Origin: Areca catechu
Taxonomy: Eukaryota > Streptophyta > Magnoliopsida > Arecales > Arecaceae
Assembly: GCA_021397845.1 (NCBI GenBank)
Contig: CM038046.1
Coordinates: forward strand, 62,576,021-62,640,020
DNA length: 64,000 nucleotides
Reading direction: 5' to 3'
This document shows, piece after piece, positions 53,627 to 64,000 of the stretch; position 1 is the stretch's first letter, and each line of letters starts with the position of its first letter. Position numbers and translations under genes: made by a program. A model generated the notes under the pieces. The model was not told the DNA's origin and made no database searches. It saw only the letters and a program-made list of their open reading frames with translations.

Positions 53627-54350
53627 CTATCCGGAGGCCTTCTTTCCTTTCTTCTTCTTGATGCCCCTTTTTGGGTTCAATCTTCTCTTGGAACCCTTTC
53701 TACCAGACTTCTTCTTGTTGATCCCATCCACAAGAAGAAGTGGAGTCTTATTTTTTCTTTAAATGGCTCTCTGCTATTTTTAACATGTTTAATAGCTCAG
53801 GCAAGGAAGTGTTAAGTTTGTTCATATGATAATTAAGAACAAACTATGAAAATGACTTTGGGAGTGACTGTAGGATCAAATCCTGATTCAACTCCCCATC
53901 CATAACAAAATCCAATTGACCTAATCGAGTGATCAGGTCAATAACCATCAATACGTGGTCTTGTACGGATGTACCTTCTGTCATTCTCGCACAGAACAAC
54001 TGCTTAGATATCTCATATCTAGCAGTTCGACTATGTTCTCCATATAGCTCTTTTAGATTGAGCAGCATGGAGTTAGTGTCCATGCTATCATGTTGCCTCT
54101 GCAACTCATTGGTCATAGAGGCAAGCATGATACATTTGACAGTGAGAGAGTCATTTTGCCACATCATATATGTGGTCTTCTCCTCTTACGAGGCATCCAC
54201 CCCTAAAGGTTCCAAGGTAGGGTTATCAAGAATGTAAAAAAAATTTTCCTGGCTTAGTACTATCTTTAGGTCTCTCAACCAGTCAACATAGTTCGGTCTA
54301 GTCAATTTATTGGCATCAAGTATACTACGGAGTGAGAGTGAAGAAGCCAT
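53627..54350 (-). pseudogene. A gag
   Basis: Start ATG at 54350 gives MASSLSLRSILDANKL. The frame has a stop near 54188, a TAG at 53844-53846 where copy D has CAG, a frame break near 53760, and a TAG at 53627-53629 just before the zinc knuckle, where B has CAG. The Gag domain motifs LFCARMTEGTSVQDHV and LNYHMNKLNTS are readable. Confidence 0.9.
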
Positions 54351-55615
54351 TTAATCTACATTAACAAAGAACATAATATAAGCAAACAACCAATGTTGAC
54401 AAAACATAATTAAATTAGGACTTTAACTTAATTATGTCTTCCACTATTTTATCGAGCATCATAACCCTCTATATGATGATCGAGAAACCCTAATTGGTTT
54501 TCTTAGTAGGGTTGAGATCCTAATTCCTTATAAAAGACCTTGTGTGTACACAACAAATCTTTTATAAGTTCAAAGGTAGGAAAACTCTTTCCTATTGTAT
54601 CTCATACAATTCTCAACAAAACCTGGCCTCTAAAATATTAATAGCCTTGTGTGTGCACAACAAACTATAATATTTTTAGTTATTTAAGACCCTTCATTCC
54701 TTTATAATCATGATTGTAATAATAATACCCTTGTATGTTCACAACAAAGTATTATATTAAATCATGCCATAAGCATCAAATGAACCAGGCCAAAATTGTG
54801 TTAGTTACCATAATAGGCCTTGTGTGTACACAACAAACCTAATACGGATCATAACATATTAATGACCTAGTATGAAGGAAGGCGTAATGTAGTGAATATT
54901 ACACTAAGCATATCAATCAAGAATTAAGTTAATCTTATCGGCCAGGTAAGTGGGAGAGTAGTGGGAGTCCTCCCGTTGCTTTCCTAGACACCAATAAAAA
55001 TTGGTCAGGTTAGTCAACGTAACCAATTAAAAACCACGTCCTCTTTACCAATCATGAACCACTTTTCCTAGACACCGAATGATCAACTAATCATCTTGAT
55101 TATTTTGCTTTTGGTATATGACACTACAACTTAATATAATTTTAATAGAGGGCATTTTTTTATAAGCACATTCTACATATCATGCTATAACTAAGCAAAT
55201 ATGTGCCAAGTGTGTTATCATAATAAGACAACCATCTACCACATAATGGATCCACCATTATGCCAGGGCAACCTTATTTCAGTATGATGACTAGAAAGCT
55301 AAACATATCTCTATATCGGTTAAGGTTTAAGTGAAAACCCTAACCAGTGACATACATATATGCATAAACATATTAATCATATGTAACTTTAAACTTTTGT
55401 AGAGTCCTATAAAATTAGGCAACTTCAAATTTTGTAGAGTCCTACAAAAATGGGCAACCTCAAGAGTCCTACAAAATTTGGCAACTTCAAATTTTGTAGA
55501 GACCTACCAAAATGGGCAAGCTCAAGAGTCCTAAAAAATTGGGTCAACTTCAATTTTGTAGAGTCCTACCAAAATGGACAACCTCAAATTTTGTATAATT
55601 TAGCCCTAATAAGGT
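54351..55615 (-). other. A leader with hairpin array and short repeats
   Basis: The four hairpins lie at 54527-54568, 54630-54679, 54721-54756 and 54808-54847. Near 55395-55600 there is an irregular repeat of AATTTTGTAGAGTCCTAC and AAAATGGGCAACCTC, which B and D lack. No gene is present. Confidence 0.75.
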
Positions 55616-55628
55616 GGCTCTGATACCA
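55616..55628 (-). other. A primer binding site (initiator tRNA-Met)
   Basis: GGCTCTGATACCA, exact, one base from the LTR. Confidence 0.9.
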
Positions 55629-55629
55629 C

Positions 55630-58072
55630 TATTAGGGTTTTGGTGACCAGGGCGGAAGTGTGGATTTTAAAAATTTATTATGAAACCACTACCAAACCCT
55701 TAACCCAAGACCTCCTTAGTAGGAATTAAAACATACAAACATGCATATATAATATAAACTAGAGTTTAGGCACCAACTTGAATCGCTAGTATCCAATCCG
55801 ATGAAGAAAACCCTAATTCAGCCTTCTTCTCCACTAGGCACCCAAACATTCGCCCTCCAATGATGATCCACACGAAACTCGAACCAAGGAAGAACTCCTT
55901 CAAGTTGCTTGGAGAAGTGAAACTCTTTCGGCAGCCTTTGGTCTATTGACCACTATAGGACACCCTGTCCTACTGTAGGGCACTAAAGACAATCTCCTAA
56001 ACTACTCTTGTTTTAGGACAACCCTCCTCTAGGACCCCTTAGGCTTATGTCCTAAAACAAAGCCTTGTCCTAGTAGAAAAGACCTTGTCTTAACAAGACA
56101 AGTCTTGTCTTAAAGAAAGAATGGAGAGAGAGACACTCAGAATAGTACTTCAGTGGAATTCTTCATTATCAGACTCATTTCACCGCCCCCTATTTATAGA
56201 TACAAGAGGGGTGTGTGATATGTCCTCCCATAAACTTATCAGATATGATTTTTCAAGATCGAAGAGAAGTTATCTGGCTTGAAAAATCATATCTAATAAG
56301 CCCATTCATGCACCGAAGGCCATATTCACATCCCTTCTTTTATATTGATGAATTCTCACTTGCCATATGTCAATTACCGGTCCCTAGGAAGCCAAGAGGC
56401 ACCTCTTCAATCTCCAAACATTGGAGATTATGAAGAGTCCTGATAACAGAAGGACTCTCCATCAGAACCGCGTGCCACATGAAGAGTTGCGACTCTTCAT
56501 GCACCGTGCACCATCCTTCTTCCATGCAAATTTCAAAGAATGTTGACCAGTCAAAACATAGGCAATATGGGTGTCATTGGAAAGATCATAAAATTTTCTT
56601 TTTGTCCATATAAATTATATTCAAATTAGAGATCTATAGCTCATTCTGTGCCCTTTTGAAGATAAGGTATCATTTAGGTACCGAGAGTCCCATGCCATTG
56701 GGACTCTTCATGTATGGCACCTAAAATGCCCTTAAATCCAAATTAAAATCAGATTTAGCTCTGATTAGGCTGGCTCTACTTAGGACTCAACCTAATTTAG
56801 GTTTCCATAATTAGGTTAGCCCAATTAGCAAGCAACCGGACCAAATCCAATTGGGTTAGGAATTTGGTTAGCCTATATATGCTAGTATGTAATCCGGCTA
56901 ACCAATTAGGATCCTATGACCCTAATTAAATCATGAATGACTTCCTTAGCCAAGTCTCCATTGTGTGTGACCCATTGGATTCCACATCTAGCCAGCAGTA
57001 GGTTTATGTTTGAGCTGATTCGATCCGATCGAACTCGATTGACCTAATTAGTTCAAATTGGCTCACCTAATTGTCTAATTCGAATTACACATCGAATTGA
57101 CTCATGAAACCAAATCAATTGGTTCATGAAGACCTACAAGACAAAATTGACATTTAGCAACATGTCATGCCTACCCGGAAGATGAGAAATTTTGGTGGAT
57201 TTACCAAAATACCCTTCAGTGGTGATTTACCGGGCAATTCAGTCCTTCGATCTACTTGCACCCTGAATATGACTATGGATATGGATACTTGTCAAATCCA
57301 ATTTCATATTCATTCTTTGCTCAATCTGATAATGATGATTCATTAATGAACCATTAGAAACTATTTCTAATGTTCATACTTTGATCAAAGATTTCCAGAA
57401 TCTTTATTTGATTGAAATCATCTGGATGCGCTTCTCTCTTACTAGGATTGATCGATTCCTTTTTGACCTACTCACAACCTCCATATGTAATCCACCATAC
57501 CCAGTATCACCCCATGCATGACTCAGTATCATGATTGAGTGTGAACCAAAGTATGGATTAATGGATACAAGGTACCATGGTAGTCTCAGGTCAAAGGACC
57601 ACATGCACTACTCCCACTATGAGAACTATCTATTGACAAACAGATAAGGTTCCATTAGATGTTCTCAAGCTGGATCCATTCGGTGAACTCATTCTCTAAT
57701 GAACACCCACATCCTAGTATAGTGTCAAATACAAGTGACTGTGAGATCAATCACCCTCTTCACCAAGCATACATAGGATGTGCTGGTCTTACCGAAAACA
57801 TTGATCCCCTATTCAATATCCCATCGACCAAAAATATTCTAGATTAGGGTTTTAAAGCTTTAGGTCTCATTGGTATGATCTCATCATAACCCTAGAACCA
57901 TAGCCCTAATCTATGGGGTTCATCATATCTTAATAAAATTAATAAGACACAGCGTATGATGAAAATAAAATGCCTTTATTAATTGATAATGTCACTACAT
58001 TGGTTTGGGATACAAAAGAAAATCCCATCGAAATACAACATTTCGATTGGCCTTTAGGGCATAATCCTTTCA
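55630..58072 (-). repeat. A 5' LTR
   Basis: The 2443-bp LTR begins TATTAGGG (terminal TG mutated to TA on the plus strand) and ends CCTTTCA. The minus-strand TATA box is at 56191-56200 and the inverted repeat is at 56235-56300. Confidence 0.92.
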
Positions 58073-58077
58073 GAATA

Positions 58078-58828
58078 TTCTTCAAGGATTCAAAAGTTGA
58101 GTGGTTCAAGCCTTCAAGCTTCCAAGTTTCAAAGAGAGCATCCAAAGTTCACATCCTCAAGCATCAATCAAAGGCTTCCACAACTTGAAGACAAGATCTT
58201 CATCAACTTTCAAAGGGCTTTAAAGAGATATTTACTTTATTTTAGAAAGCTTTAATTGTTTCTTTCATATTGCTCTTATATTGCTTACTTGAGGTTTTTG
58301 GTGAGTCTTGGAAAACCAAAGAGATTCTTGGTTAGCCCGTAAAACCAAGGGTGGTTGTTGGTGAACCTTGAAACCAACTAGGGTTTAACTTGTGAGCCTG
58401 AAGTGAAAACAAGTTGTTTAGGTTCTTGGTTAGCCCGTAAAACCAAGGGTGGTTGTTGGTGAGCCTTGAAACCAACTACGGTTTAACTTGTGAGCCCGAA
58501 GACAAAACAAGTTGTAATGGTTGTTGGTAAGCCTAGGTTACAAAACCATCTTAGTGAAATTCTCAACAGGATCTTGGGTAGTGGATGTAGGTGTCTTGGA
58601 GTGTACCAAACCACTGTAAATTTCTTTGTATTTGTGTGATTGTTTTCTTTGTGCATTTACTTTGTTTACTCTACTACATATTATTTTGAAGCACACAAAT
58701 ATATTGCCTAAACACAAGCATTTGATTTGAATTAGCACATACTTGCTTTAGTTTATTGCAAATAACTTGAAAGTTTTATAAAACCCAATTCACCCCCCCT
58801 CTTGGGTTGCATTCTTTTCTGGGCAACA
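58078..58828 (+). repeat. C 3' LTR, right part
   Basis: It continues the LTR after A and ends GGGCAACA. A 98-bp segment starting TTCTTGGTTAGCCCG is duplicated in tandem here (starts at 58325 and 58423); the 5' LTR has one copy. GAATA at 58073-58077 is the second copy of A's target duplication. Confidence 0.9.
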
Positions 58829-58833
58829 GGAAC

Positions 58834-59282
58834 TTACATACCAGCAATTAGAACCTTCTAGGAATAATGCCCCTTTTCCAAAACCAAACCCTAGCCAGGT
58901 ATATCAAGGTCGACCCAATCCCGACCCAGTCTGATTCAACCCTAACCCAGTCAGATCGAACCCCAACCAAGTCCGACCCAACTCTAACCCAATTTGACCC
59001 AACCTCAACCCAACCTGTCCCAACCCTAACCTACTTTGACCCAACCCTAGCTAGAGTCAAGCTAGTTCTAGCAATTCCGCACCATTCAGGACTAATAAGG
59101 GTAAGGCACCCACATTTCAAAAAGCCCCAAGTCCTAGCCCTAATGCTTGCTTTAGATGCAATAAGGTAGATCATTATGCTAGCCAATGTCCCACCAGATC
59201 TTTACACATAGGAGAGCTTGAGGAGGAGGAGCCTGAAACAAATGATGAAGAGGGAGAAGAGGTTTATGAAGTTGAGGTAGAC
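58834..59282 (+). pseudogene. F gag, second part with zinc knuckle
   Basis: After the insertion, the Gag frame resumes with a proline- and asparagine-rich linker that is internally repetitive (NPNPVRSNPNQVRPN) and has several stops. A CCHC zinc knuckle, CFRCNKVDHYASQCP, lies near 59150-59195 and would bind element RNA. A strongly acidic segment follows and leads into protease. The knuckle spacing C-x2-C-x4-H-x4-C is intact. Confidence 0.82.
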
Positions 59283-59696
59283 TTGATAGAGGAATATGAA
59301 GGAGATGAGGAGGATTTTGATCAGTTTGACATAGTAGGGGTAGTTAAATGCATCCTATCCCAAACCAAGATACAGGAAGATTGGTGTAGGACTAACATCC
59401 TACAAACCTTTGTGAAAATTGGAGATAAGGTATGCAAAATTATTATAGATAGTGGGAGCTGTGTGAATGCTATCTCATTTAAGGCAGTTAAAACCCTAGG
59501 CTTAAGCCCAATTTCCCATCCTAGCCCCTATAAGGTGTCTTGGATAGACTCCACATCCATACCCACAAAGTCTAGATGCCAAGTCCAAATCCAACTTCAA
59601 TCCTATCAGGATAAAGTGTGGTGTGATGTGGTGCCCATGGGAGTTAGCAGTATAATTTTAGGTAGACACCGGCTTTATGATCATGATGCTGCCTGA
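59283..59696 (+). pseudogene. F retropepsin-like protease
   Basis: This open frame of 137 codons carries the aspartic protease active site IIDSGSCVNAIS near 59440-59475, and IILGRHRLYDHDA at the end, matching the usual ILGRPWLYDHDA-type flap end of gypsy proteases. It would process the Gag-Pol polyprotein. It is the C-terminal part of a polyprotein, so the ATG is not a real start. The frame stops at 59694, where RT would normally follow. This copy therefore lost RT and RNase H. Confidence 0.82.
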
Positions 59697-59925
59697 CCAA
59701 ACAAACACTGAACCAACCTCTTATTTTCTGCCCTTTTCTGAAGCTTCTCATGTTTCTTTAACCACTAGATTGCATTTTATAGAGGTAAGCATGTTACATA
59801 CACCCATTATGCATGTCATGTTTGCATTTTACTTTAGGAGGACCCTATGTCATCTGTTAGGAATGCATGCTAAGTTCTCATCTGCATGTCACCCACCTAA
59901 CAAAGGGACAAACCCACAATTGTAG
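59697..59925 (+). pseudogene. F integrase-core scrap
   Basis: The frame shows SYFLPFSEASHV, then FAFYFRRTLCHLL, then KFSSACHPPNKGT. These follow the gypsy integrase core, ending in the region that normally reads SSAYHPQTDGQTE. The catalytic triad cannot be read with confidence. The direct junction with protease shows that the RT, RNase H and N-terminal integrase parts are deleted. Similar scraps occur at 5700-5765 and 6097-6345. Confidence 0.6.
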
Positions 59926-60556
59926 CTTAGGGTTTTGTCGAGTCTACATATCAAAAAGTATTAGCATGAGTCATTTTGCCTACATGTCGTTAGGTGTTAT
60001 TATGCATCTTTGCACTGCATGATTAGAGATTTGCATGAGGAATTAATCATAAAATTAATGTAAGCAATGTTTTCATAAAAATATGGTTAATTCCTGAAAA
60101 GAGTCTAAGAGTTTGCTAGAAAAATCTTGTAATAATTAGGCTACATACCTATGAGCTGGATCCATCAAATTGATTAAGAAAGTTGGACCTAGTGCTTGAG
60201 TTACCTCATTAGGCATTAAGCTCAACCTTCAATATTTCAGACTTAGTAGAGTATAGGAAGCCAGCAATGATACCCAGTGAGATTGAGCCTAACCCTTTTT
60301 TTGAGAGCGAACCCAACCCTGAGTGTCTACTGTTAAATTAGCCTATTAGAGGAAAGATTGAGCTTATCCTGGATGACCAAGCCACTAGTACTCGGATCAA
60401 AGGCTACCATGTCACTTGGTTCGTTGGCAAGGTCGACTGAGATCTATGGATTTATGGATCACCCGAGAGAATCCGCAATGCCTCAGCCCAGACCCGTCAT
60501 AGCAATACCTAAGCCAGATTGATCTTTTTACTCGACAGGATCAAGTTTCTCCCATC
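59926..60556 (+). pseudogene. F 3' coding remnant with probable chromodomain
   Basis: From 59926 to about 60330 I see no readable motif. From about 60340 a broken frame gives DDQATSTRIKGYHVTWFVGK, which resembles the chromodomain found at the end of chromovirus integrases. Near 60535-60565 the bases fit GSSFSHPGR, a familiar tail of that family. The domain would target integration to modified histones. Stops and a frame break make it non-functional. The assignment is by eye. Confidence 0.5.
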
Positions 60557-60558
60557 CC

Positions 60559-60610
60559 GGGAGAATTGATGGGAACATTAGATCAAACATAGACTTCAAG
60601 CTTTAATTAG
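60559..60610 (+). repeat. F polypurine tract and first bases of 3' LTR
   Basis: GGGAGAAT at 60559-60566 precedes TGATGGGAAC at 60567. The LTR copy shares ACATAGACTTCAAGCTT with the 5' LTR and is cut after ATTAG at 60606-60610 by element G. Confidence 0.75.
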
Positions 60611-63073
60611 TGTAGGGAAACCAGTGCACCGGATGCCTATCCTAGGCATGCTACAGTAGGGAGTAGGTATTGCATAATTAAATTTTTTAAACATGCATAC
60701 GAAAAAACCTACTCATGCATAGGATCTAACATAAATGATGCATGAAATAGATATACAGGCATGTATGGCAATTACAATAATTATAAACAACATGATAATT
60801 TCTAGATCAAAGCATACATGATAATAAAAATAAATAATATACCTGATCGAAGCAGGAAATTAGATCTGCAAATAGCAAGATGAAGAGATCAATCCAATCT
60901 CTCGAGGTGTCCAAATGTCCACCCTCTAGAGTATCCATGCACAGGCTTTTGCTGATCCAACTCCTAGAAATATGCTAGTCATCTAGGAATCAAAAAACTG
61001 ATTACGGATAGGTGAAGCAAGGAAAGCCAAATAATCCTCATGGATGGTCTTCTCCAAGACCGCCCAAACTCCACCAAGAGCATATAATATACGCAGAAAT
61101 CCGTCCAAAAAGACTCTCTCACGGACTGTATAAAACCCTTTCTGCTCCTCTTAAAACAAATGCTATGTTTCTTCCTTCAAAAAACTCTCTGCTTCTCCCT
61201 CACCGCAATCCCTACGGCCTCCCTCTCATATACCCTGTTTATAGCCCCTTTTATCAACCTCTCTCACGGCCAGCAACAAGGAAATACCAGAGGGTCTCTC
61301 ACGGCCAGCAATGAGGAAAAACCAGAGTCTCTCTCACGACCAGCAACTCAGAAATTAAAACCGGTGGAGAACACCCGTGAGACCCTGTCCCTCGCTATCT
61401 TCTTATGCCCTTTTCCCATCTAAGGCCAGCTGCTTGCTCTCACGCTACCTGCGGCTTGGAACCAAGATATAATATATCCGGCTGAGAAAAATAAACCCGT
61501 GAAGAAGAAATCACCGTGAAAGCTGGGAATGCGCGCGAGAGAGGAGTAGATACCCAAACTCTTTTGAATAGGCATTGAACGGTTTAAACGCTGCTGGGAG
61601 CCGATGCTGGAAAAGAACCAAACGGGCAAAGACAGACACGGTGAGAACCTATTTTCAGATCGCTGGGTATTGGATAATTTCAGATCTCCCAAGCCCATCC
61701 GATTTCCACGCTGTTCATATCCATTGCGACAACCGATCAACAGCAGGCCATACCACATTCACACGATAAAATAGAAAATAGAGGAAAAGAGAGCAGAGGA
61801 AAATAAAACACCATGAGAACTAAGTGCCGTTTTGGGCCGGCAAAACCGTGAGCTGGTGCGCAAGCAAAACATCAAACCGATGTTTCAAATAGCTGGGAGA
61901 AAAATCGTGTATACTTCCATGATTTAAACCGGTTCATTAAACCTAAAAATCTCGGTTTGACCAAACCCGATCAATAAAAAAAATTGGATCTAGTTCTGGT
62001 CTACCAGGAACAGTTCCTGGTTGATCCAAATCAATCATGGTCGATCCAAATCAATCATGGTCGATCCAAATCAGACCAGATGGACCAGAAAAAATGTGTG
62101 CTCAATTAGTCCATTTGACTTTAATACCGAAACGATTCCCGATCATTGATCGGTTCCCAGATCAGGAAGAAATCTTCTATGGTATGTGACCTCATGGGTT
62201 CGAACCTAAACGGTAGCAGTAGAATACTTCCAGTACTAGCACAAGATACCATCTAGCAATGGGTCCCGGCGTTCGGATAGGTCGAAGATGCGAGAGCAAT
62301 CTATCGAACCTCTGGCATATGGTTACCGTATAATTCATCCTTTTGACCTCCAATGCTCAGGATGACCTAGGATTAGACTGTCAACCCTAGTTGAGTCAAT
62401 CCACAACATGTCTCAACCTCGCAAGTCTAGTGACTCCTTACTAGCACTACCCCGGCCTAGGATTTGCTAAATTGAGACACTGCGAGATATTCAATCCAAA
62501 CAATTTGAATAGGTCAATTCCATCTTGGTCCACCACTGCTTCACTAGTACTTGTCTGTACCTAGAAACCTTCCGTCACCAGATTAGAAATCCGGGTAGTT
62601 CGGCACCAAAACACAGGGAGTTGCTTGCAAGCTACCATGGTGACCTCAGGTCGGAGGGACACCTATACCCATATCCAATCGTGAGCAGTCCTTTGGCTGA
62701 AAGGAGCTCCACGAAGCCATGTTCAATGAGATGTTACACATCCCACTTGCATATCACATCAGTGTCACCACATTCCTTTAGTCAAGAGGACAACCAAATG
62801 ATGTGAACCACAACAATCTATACTTGATACATTGTCATCCTATATAATGTATCCTTTGGTTGTGAACCTTTTAAAGGACCACTCGATATATCCTCTCTAT
62901 ATCGAAGTCAGTGCAGTCCTAAGGACTTTATCACATAAATAGAGTTCATTACAGGAAAATGAATAATGTGATGAGCTGCCAAAATAAAATTTTATTAATT
63001 TATATACAAATTAAAATATTGAGCACAACTGCCTACAGCCTAGGCGTTTGGCTTTGGGACACAATTTCCAACA
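60611..63073 (-). repeat. G 3' LTR
   Basis: The 2463-bp LTR reads TGTAGGGAAACCAGTGC to TTTCCAACA on the plus strand. A 20-bp unit TCGATCCAAATCAATCATGG is repeated near 62030-62075. Open frames at 61012-61423 and 61420-61769 are LTR sequence with no motif. No second copy is in the window, so the boundary rests on the terminal bases and the polypurine tract. Confidence 0.8.
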
Positions 63074-64000
63074 ACTCCCACTTGTACTAAAGCCAATCAG
63101 AATAGTATCTAATACCCATTTCCCTTTTGCAATAGTCGAACTCTTTAATTTCGAGGGCTTTAATGAAGCGATCAGCCAGATTCTCCTTTCCATCGATCTT
63201 CATAAGATTGATGTCGCCTCGTTCCACGTTCTCTCGCATAAGGTGATAGCGCCGCAGAACATGTTTGGTGCGGTGATGAGACTTTGGCTCCTTAGCTTGA
63301 GCAATGGCTGCTGTGTTGTCACAAAACACTGGAACAGGACCATCTAGGAAAGGTGCCACCCCTAGCTCTCCAAGGAACTTACGCAACCATACGGCTTCCT
63401 TTGCAGCATCTGATGCTGCAAGGTACTCTGCTTTGCATAACGAGTCTACAACTGTTGCTTGCTTGGAACTCTTCCAGCAGATTGCTTCTCCATTCAGGAT
63501 AAACACAAACCTTGACACACTTTTACTATCATCTTTGTCTGACTAGAAACTGGAGTCAATATACCCCACAAGTTTCAAGTCAGGTTCTCCATAATTCAGC
63601 CATTGGTCCTTAGTATTTCTCAAATACTTCAAGATAGTTTTCACCACCTTCCAATGCGCCTCACCTGGGTCAGACTGATATCTGCTCACTACTCCTAGTG
63701 AGTATGCCACGTCTGGTCTAGTACATGTTATAGCATACATGATAGAGCCCACTGCAGAAGCATAAGGAACTCTATTCATGTGCTCTCTTTCCTCAGGAGT
63801 TGTCGCATAATCCTTCTTGGAAAGAGTAATTCTAGAACCTATCGGGAGAGCCTTTCTTGGAATTCTTCATGCTAAATTGTTTCAGCACGGTATCAATGTA
63901 CGTAGACTGGGACAATCCAAGAAATCTCTTAGATCTATCTCTATAGATCTTTTTTCAACACGGGTTCAATGTACGTAGACTGGGACAATCCCAGAAATCT
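63074..64000 (-). pseudogene. G RNase H and RT end
   Basis: The minus strand starts at the polypurine tract GTACAAGTGGGAGT next to the LTR. RNase H shows WLRKFLGELGVAPFL, VFCDNTAAIAQAK, HHRTKHVLRRYHLM and DWL. The RT end shows YASAVGSIMYAITCTRPDVAYSL and YLRNTKDQWLNYG. A TAG at 63543-63545 interrupts SSF-stop-SD where related copies have glutamine. A frame break lies near 63860. A 73-base shifted duplication occurs at 63893-64000. Confidence 0.9.

Larger units (their letters stand above)
38042..58072 (-). mobile_element. Element A: Angela-type copia element holding B
   Basis: A's own sequence lies at 38042-40871 and 50816-58072, about 10.1 kb without B. The target duplication GAATA is perfect at 38037-38041 and 58073-58077, inside the 3' LTR of C. 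It has both LTRs, primer site, hairpin leader, gag, protease, integrase, RT and RNase H, with many stops. The LTR family is that of J. Confidence 0.93.
12691..58828 (+). mobile_element. Element C: Sirevirus-type copia element with nested insertions
   Basis: C's own sequence lies at 12691-15659, 36278-38041 and 58078-58828. The target duplication GGAAC is perfect at 12686-12690 and 58829-58833. Sirevirus features are a UBN2-type Gag, a coiled-coil Gag extension ending in repeated VWVPK motifs, a long non-coding stretch before the 3' LTR, and repeated AGGGGGAG-like purine tracts. Integrase, RT and RNase H are missing. D and A are inserted in it. Confidence 0.88.
9637..60610 (+). mobile_element. 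Element F: chromovirus carrying nested insertions
   Basis: F's own sequence lies at 9637-12690 and 58834-60610; everything between is element C and its contents. It has a 5' LTR, a tRNA-Met primer site, parts of gag, protease, an integrase-core scrap, a probable chromodomain scrap and the first bases of the 3' LTR. RT and RNase H are absent. Element G entered the 3' LTR at 60611, so the end of F lies outside the window. Confidence 0.8.
60611..64000 (-). mobile_element. Element G: copia element, 3' half
   Basis: G entered the 3' LTR of F. Its 3' LTR (60611-63073) and the RNase H and RT end are inside the window, and the rest continues to the right. The LTR family differs from A, B and D. ATTAG at 60606-60610 is the candidate target duplication. 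Confidence 0.88.

Noticed and set aside
61012..61769. Frames of 64-112 codons
   Set aside because: They lie inside the LTR of G and show no motif.

Overview
This window is nuclear plant DNA made almost entirely of nested LTR retrotransposons. I found no host gene, rRNA or tRNA gene. Several lineages are recognisable: Ty1/copia elements of the Angela/Tork type with LTRs of about 2.4 kb, a Sirevirus-type copia element, decayed Ty3/gypsy chromoviruses, one GC-rich Ty3/gypsy element of the Tat lineage with two RNase H domains, and one small non-autonomous LTR element. This mix points to a flowering plant with a repeat-rich genome. A monocot such as a palm is my guess only.

Elements are lettered here for reference. 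Left edge: J (+, copia; RT-RNase H tail 1-1386, 3' LTR 1401-3844) sits next to a decayed chromovirus H (3850-5762). A GC-rich scrap (5763-5990) and a reversed integrase fragment (6097-6345) follow. Element I (-, non-autonomous, 6566-9636) comes next. Its 5' LTR is cut by chromovirus F (+, from 9637). F is cut by Sirevirus C (+, 12691-58828). C holds two insertions: D (-, copia, 15660-36277), which itself holds E (+, Tat gypsy, 17270-30305); and A (-, copia, 38042-58072), which holds B (-, copia, 40872-50815). F resumes at 58834, and its 3' LTR is entered by G (-, copia, 60611 to beyond the window).

The nesting order is supported by 5-bp target site duplications read directly: GGAAC for C, GAATA for A, CAATC/CAGTC for B and GCTTC for E. 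The relative order is therefore I, then F, then C and G, then D and A, then E and B. E is by far the youngest by LTR comparison: its LTRs differ by 7 substitutions and one 1-base indel over about 1735 bp.

All autonomous copies are broken by stops, frameshifts or deletions. Many stops are TAG where a related copy has CAG, or TGA where a related copy has CGA. That is expected from decay of methylated cytosines. E keeps nearly complete gag, protease-RT-RNase H and integrase frames. It also carries an antisense gene of three exons with clean GT-AG introns. The most unusual signal is in the leaders of D, B and A: four successive hairpins with a conserved loop and different, compensating stems.
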